Shown here piece by piece: positions 60,561-64,000 of a DNA stretch of 64,000 bases. The first letter of the stretch is position 1. Each line of letters starts with the position of its first letter. This DNA comes from GCA-2746795 sp964643965 (GTDB taxonomy: Bacteria > Chloroflexota > Anaerolineae > Promineifilales > Promineifilaceae). The stretch is taken from NCBI GenBank assembly GCA_964643965.1, contig CAZXVH010000001.1, forward strand, positions 62,001 through 126,000, given 5' to 3'. A model generated the notes under the pieces. The model saw only the letters and a program-made list of their open reading frames with translations, had not been told where the DNA came from and ran no database searches. The position numbers and the translations under genes are program-made.

Positions 60561-63500
60561 TTATTTCGTGATAAAGGGCAGGAAGACGGAAGTTTTGACA
60601 ACTTCCAGGCCATCTACCAGCGTGGCGCTTTGGGTATCGGGATTGGTGACTTCAACCGTGTACAGTCCCAGATCGACAGTGGCAGGCACAACGGCCGTTA
60701 ACACCGAGCCAGACAGATACGTCGTAACCAGAGTGTAGTCGCTGTCGCCCAGCAGTTTCACCACCGCGCCATCCAGGAAGTTTGCGCCATTGAGCGTGAT
60801 CACACTCTCCTTTCCGGCAAACAGTTCCGGGGGCGTCACCGAAATGATTTCCGGGGCATAGGCGCTTTCCAGGGTGATGGTGTAGAGGAAGGAGGAGGTG
60901 GGGAAACTGTCCCCTTGCAGGGTAACAAAGCTATGCAACCCGGCGTTTAGCTCCACTATCATATCCAAATCAGATTGTGGAGCGTGGTTAAGGGCGGGAG
61001 GATCAATCAGCAGCGAGGCAAAACCTGTGGCATAATCGCCCTGGATCTTATAGAAACCACCTACTTGCAAATCCACTTGAATGGTGGAGTTTAAGGTACG
61101 CGCCAGAGATGTGCCTGCCCAACTAAAGGTCGGGGAGGGGATGTCGATGATCTCAACCGCATACGCGATGGGCGACCCATTGCCGTCGGCCGTGAGATGG
61201 ATTCGGCCGTCAGCCGGCAGGGTGAAGGTGGCCCAGACGGATTCAGTCCCATAGACGGGAGCCACCGTTTCCAGCAGGCTGGCGCCGTCCCACACTTCCA
61301 GGGTGACGGCATCGGCGTCCGCGCCAGCGATGGTGAGGACAGCGTTGACCAGGGTGTCCGTGCCCACATGGACGGGCAGCCATTCTTCGCTGAAGTCATT
61401 GCCGCTGCCGCCAATCTCGCCGCCCTGTTTCTGGTAGGGCAGCGTATCGTGGGCGGCGAGGGGGCCAGAAAGCATCAAGTCCCAATCTGCGCCGCTGCTG
61501 CTGTCCTGGTCGATGGTGAGATCGTGAGTACCCTGGGGCACATAGTAGACGACTGCACCATCGGCTTCGGCCGTTTTCTGCACAAATTCTTCATTGACGA
61601 AGAACTGGTAACGGCCGTTATCCACCCCATACGTGAAGGAATATAAGCCGCTTTGGTTGAAAGCCACCCGAATCTGGCTGTTATCGCCCACATCCAGGCT
61701 GCTGCCGTCCCAATGGTAGTTGGCCGCCGCCGGAATCGCTGTCACCAACACTTCATACGTGACGGGATTGGCGTTGCTGTCTGCGACTAATTCCAGGCGG
61801 TTGGTTCCGGCGGGCAGATCCAACGTCATCCAGGTGGTTTCTTGGCCATAGATGGTCATGGCCTCGATAATAGCGTCGCTGGCGTCGCGCACGTTGAGTA
61901 CCACATTGTCGGCTGAGGCGCCGTTGAGGGTGGTGGCGATGTTAACGGCCGTTGCTGCGCTCAAGTTGATAGGCAGCCATTCCTTATCAAAATCGTTGGC
62001 AGCGCCGCCAATTTCCCCGCCTGATTTGGTATAGGGCAAGGCATCATGGGCGGCGCCCACATCGTCAATGGTGATCTCCCAATCCGTGTTGACCGCGCTA
62101 TCTTGCGCCACCACCAGGTTGTGCAGGCCGGCGGGCACAAAATAGGTGACGCTGCTGCTGGTTTCCACCGTTTTCTGGATGAAATCAGACGCCAGCACGA
62201 ACTGATAACGGCCGTTGTGCGCCGTTAGATCAAAGGCATACAGGCCATCTGCCGGGAAGTTGACGCGAATTTCACTGTTCAGGCCAGTGGCAGCGGCATA
62301 TCCGGCCCAACTGGTTCCGGCGTCGGGGATGTGGTACAGCGTCAGGGTCACGTCCACGCTGCTGCCGCTGGCGTTGGTGAGCTGCAATTCGTTTGTGCCG
62401 GAAAGCGTACCTGTGCCCCACACCGTTTCCCCATCCAGAGCGTCGCCGTTCCAAACGGGGCTGCCACTGCCATCGGTGATAGCCAGGGCTACATCATTGC
62501 CGTCTGCCGCCAGGGAGAGGTTGAACTCCATGTTGCCGGGGTAGAGGGGGGTGACGCTTTCGCCGCTGTCCAGCGTACCGGTAAAAGTGAAAAACTGAGC
62601 GCCAGCCGTGGTCGGAGCTACCGAAGCTGTCCATTCCGTATTGGCGTAAGCATTGTCTTGAACTACATACACTTCATGCACACCGGCCGTCACTTCAATG
62701 TCGTAGCCGTTCATCAGATCAGGAGGTGACGCCTTGATGCTGGCGGCCTGATTGACCATATTATCATCCAGAATCAGATTGGCGAAGCCCACGGCCGATT
62801 CGATCTCAAAATGATAGAGACCGGTGCTGGGGAAATTGATTTGTGTGGTAGCGTTCAGGCCGGCGTCCAGGCTGTTGCCGTGCCAAGAGAGGCTGCCGGT
62901 GGTGGGGATTTGGGTGATGGTCAGGTCGTAATACAAGGGATCGACATTGCCGCTATCGGCGACGATCTTGAGGCGATTGCGCCCGGTGGACAGATCGAAG
63001 CTGGTCCATTGGGCTTCGCTGCCCAATACCTGGGTCAGTGTATAGTCGGGGCTGCTGCTGCCATTTTTGTACACTTCCACGGCGAAGCTATCCTCGGGAT
63101 CGCCGGTGGCGGTGATGGCCATGTTCACAGTGGCATTGGCGCCCAGGGAGATGGGCAGCCATTCGGCGCTGAAGATGTTGCCCACGCCACCGATTTCGCC
63201 GCCTACTTTGGCATAGGGCAGCAGGTCGTTGGTGGCGGCGTTGAAGTGGATGTCTACAGCCCAATCAATGTTGGCGGCGGCGGCGCTGTCTTGTTCGATG
63301 ATCAGGTCATGGGCGCCGGCGGGCACGTAGTAGGTGACGCTGCCACTGTCTTCGATGGTTTTTTGGATGTAGCTGCTGCCGGCGGTATGGAGTTGGAATT
63401 GATAACGGCCGTTGTCGCCAAAGTCAAAGTCATATAGACCGGCCGTATCAAAGTTCAGACGGATTTTGCTGTTTTGTCCGGCAGCATCGGCGCTGCCGGC

Positions 63501-64000
63501 AAAAGCATAATCCACCGCTGACAAGGTCATCATCTCCAGAGCGTAACTCATCACATCGCCATTTGTTTCCAGATGGATGGCGCTGGTTCCGGCCGGTAAG
63601 TCAAACGTGGTCCAGGTTGTTTCTCCGGCAATCACCGAGATGATCGCTTCTTGGGGGGCGTTCAGCTGCGGCTCGGCGTTGTTGATCGTCACCGTCAGTT
63701 GATCGGCGGTGGCGCCGGTGGTGGTGATGACCATATTAACCTGAGCAGGCGTGGCCAAATGGATGGGCAGCCATTCTTCGGCAATGGCGTTATTGCTTTT
63801 GCTGTAGGGCAGGGCATCGGCGCTGTCGCCGCTGTAGGCCATGTCCACCTGCCAGGCCACCAGGCTGCTGCCAGCCGGGTCTTGGATGATGGTCATCATA
63901 TGTACGCCCGCTTCCACAAAGAGGGAGACGGCGTCGTTGGCGGTGATGGTGCGTTGGATCTTGTCCGTACCCAGCAAGAACTCATAACGGCCGCCAGCGT
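60561..64000 (-). CDS. Large secreted repeat protein, N-terminus beyond window
   Basis: At least 1145 residues, open through the right edge, so the signal peptide is not seen. It consists of about 220-residue modules, each with an NGRYQF-type strand, IQKT, a YVPAG-H-DL segment, DALPYxKxGGEIGG, an EWLPI stretch and a WxTFDLPAGTNRLELVAD end. I count about four full or near-full modules, one divergent and one truncated. An IPT/TIG-like domain (ISVTPPELFAGKESVITLNG) closes the protein. The C-terminus is VFLPFITK. The NGRYQF codons repeatedly use AACGGCCGTTA. Likely a cell-surface or secreted adhesin-like protein. Confidence 0.75.
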   Translation of the reverse strand, partial: AGGRYEFLLGTDKIQRTITANDAVSLFVEAGVHMMTIIQDPAGSSLVAWQVDMAYSGDSADALPYSKSNNAIAEEWLPIHLATPAQVNMVITTTGATADQLTVTINNAEPQLNAPQEAIISVIAGETTWTTFDLPAGTSAIHLETNGDVMSYALEMMTLSAVDYAFAGSADAAGQNSKIRLNFDTAGLYDFDFGDNGRYQFQLHTAGSSYIQKTIEDSGSVTYYVPAGAHDLIIEQDSAAAANIDWAVDIHFNAATNDLLPYAKVGGEIGGVGNIFSAEWLPISLGANATVNMAITATGDPEDSFAVEVYKNGSSSPDYTLTQVLGSEAQWTSFDLSTGRNRLKIVADSGNVDPLYYDLTITQIPTTGSLSWHGNSLDAGLNATTQINFPSTGLYHFEIESAVGFANLILDDNMVNQAASIKASPPDLMNGYDIEVTAGVHEVYVVQDNAYANTEWTASVAPTTAGAQFFTFTGTLDSGESVTPLYPGNMEFNLSLAADGNDVALAITDGSGSPVWNGDALDGETVWGTGTLSGTNELQLTNASGSSVDVTLTLYHIPDAGTSWAGYAAATGLNSEIRVNFPADGLYAFDLTAHNGRYQFVLASDFIQKTVETSSSVTYFVPAGLHNLVVAQDSAVNTDWEITIDDVGAAHDALPYTKSGGEIGGAANDFDKEWLPINLSAATAVNIATTLNGASADNVVLNVRDASDAIIEAMTIYGQETTWMTLDLPAGTNRLELVADSNANPVTYEVLVTAIPAAANYHWDGSSLDVGDNSQIRVAFNQSGLYSFTYGVDNGRYQFFVNEEFVQKTAEADGAVVYYVPQGTHDLTIDQDSSSGADWDLMLSGPLAAHDTLPYQKQGGEIGGSGNDFSEEWLPVHVGTDTLVNAVLTIAGADADAVTLEVWDGASLLETVAPVYGTESVWATFTLPADGRIHLTADGNGSPIAYAVEIIDIPSPTFSWAGTSLARTLNSTIQVDLQVGGFYKIQGDYATGFASLLIDPPALNHAPQSDLDMIVELNAGLHSFVTLQGDSFPTSSFLYTITLESAYAPEIISVTPPELFAGKESVITLNGANFLDGAVVKLLGDSDYTLVTTYLSGSVLTAVVPATVDLGLYTVEVTNPDTQSATLVDGLEVVKTSVFLPFITK

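Larger units (their letters stand above)
1030..63413. repeat. AACGGCCGTT dispersed palindrome, about 55 exact copies
   Basis: Hand-found exact copies start at 1030, 1602, 2788, 2931, 5676, 6343, 6499, 6868, 7568, 8060, 11403, 11617, 12406, 12996, 13587, 13638, 16090, 18358, 18735, 20276, 20592, 23846, 28555, 29981, 33385, 35777, 37035, 37351, 38379, 39196, 40141, 43902, 44738, 44964, 45159, 45276, 47143, 48953, 50847, 51366, 52511, 52573, 53331, 54553, 54907, 55425, 56821, 59027, 59475, 60050, 60690, 61610, 61944, 62207 and 63404. A further dozen or so copies differ at one base. Coding copies are read as Asn-Gly-Arg, Thr-Ala-Val or Arg-Pro depending on frame. None fall in the restriction-modification island (13.65-16.09 kb) or in the AT-rich block at 56.83-59.03 kb. 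Confidence 0.97.

Overview
This 64 kb window is a bacterial chromosome segment of moderately high GC with no rRNA or tRNA genes, no CRISPR array, and no intact insertion sequence or prophage. Gene content and style suggest an uncultured member of the Chloroflexota (Anaerolineae-like): a nSTAND NTPase with WD40 propellers, pyrophosphate-type phosphofructokinases, cyclase-AAA-TPR signalling proteins, and a repeat-rich secreted protein ending in -FLPFITK. That placement is an inference; there is no marker gene here that settles it.

Layout. 1-5 kb: glutaminyl-tRNA synthetase (cut by the window edge), a fused toxin-antitoxin remnant, a methyltransferase, a deoxynucleoside kinase and ribosomal protein S21. 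5-13.6 kb: a two-domain methyltransferase, a large nSTAND-WD40 protein, an RlmI-type rRNA methyltransferase and homoserine kinase. 13.7-15.5 kb: an AT-rich BglII/BstYI-like restriction-modification pair. 15.5-18.8 kb: an E1alpha-E1beta-E2 2-oxoacid dehydrogenase operon. 19-23.5 kb: a response regulator, a hybrid sensor kinase and a PucR-type regulator. 23.6-38.5 kb: a branched-chain amino acid region (ilvB-ilvN-ilvC-leuA-leuC-leuD-cimA, then leuB). It is headed by a leader that encodes a Leu/Ile/Val-rich peptide followed by mutually exclusive antiterminator and terminator structures, and it is interrupted by toxin-antitoxin genes and a J-domain protein. 38.5-43.5 kb: three phosphofructokinases on the minus strand, one a two-domain enzyme of eukaryotic type. 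43.7-51.3 kb: a lipoprotein, a UbiD-family decarboxylase, a Na+/H+ antiporter with a universal stress protein, and a fused aconitase X. 51.6-53.3 kb: antitoxin-like genes whose nuclease or toxin partners are frameshifted. 53.5-64 kb: a membrane protein, a cyclase/AAA/TPR giant with a sharp composition break, a RiPP-precursor-like peptide, an ABC-F ATPase and a repetitive secreted protein.

Two window-wide themes stand out. First, the 10-bp palindrome AACGGCCGTT occurs about 55 times, inside genes and between them, against about 0.06 expected by chance. It resembles the cyanobacterial HIP1 repeat in behaviour but not in sequence. Second, intergenic spaces are filled with short-period arrays (mostly heptamers of differing sequence) and small perfect palindromes. 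Some of these have been captured into coding sequence, including what looks like the linker of the fused aconitase X.
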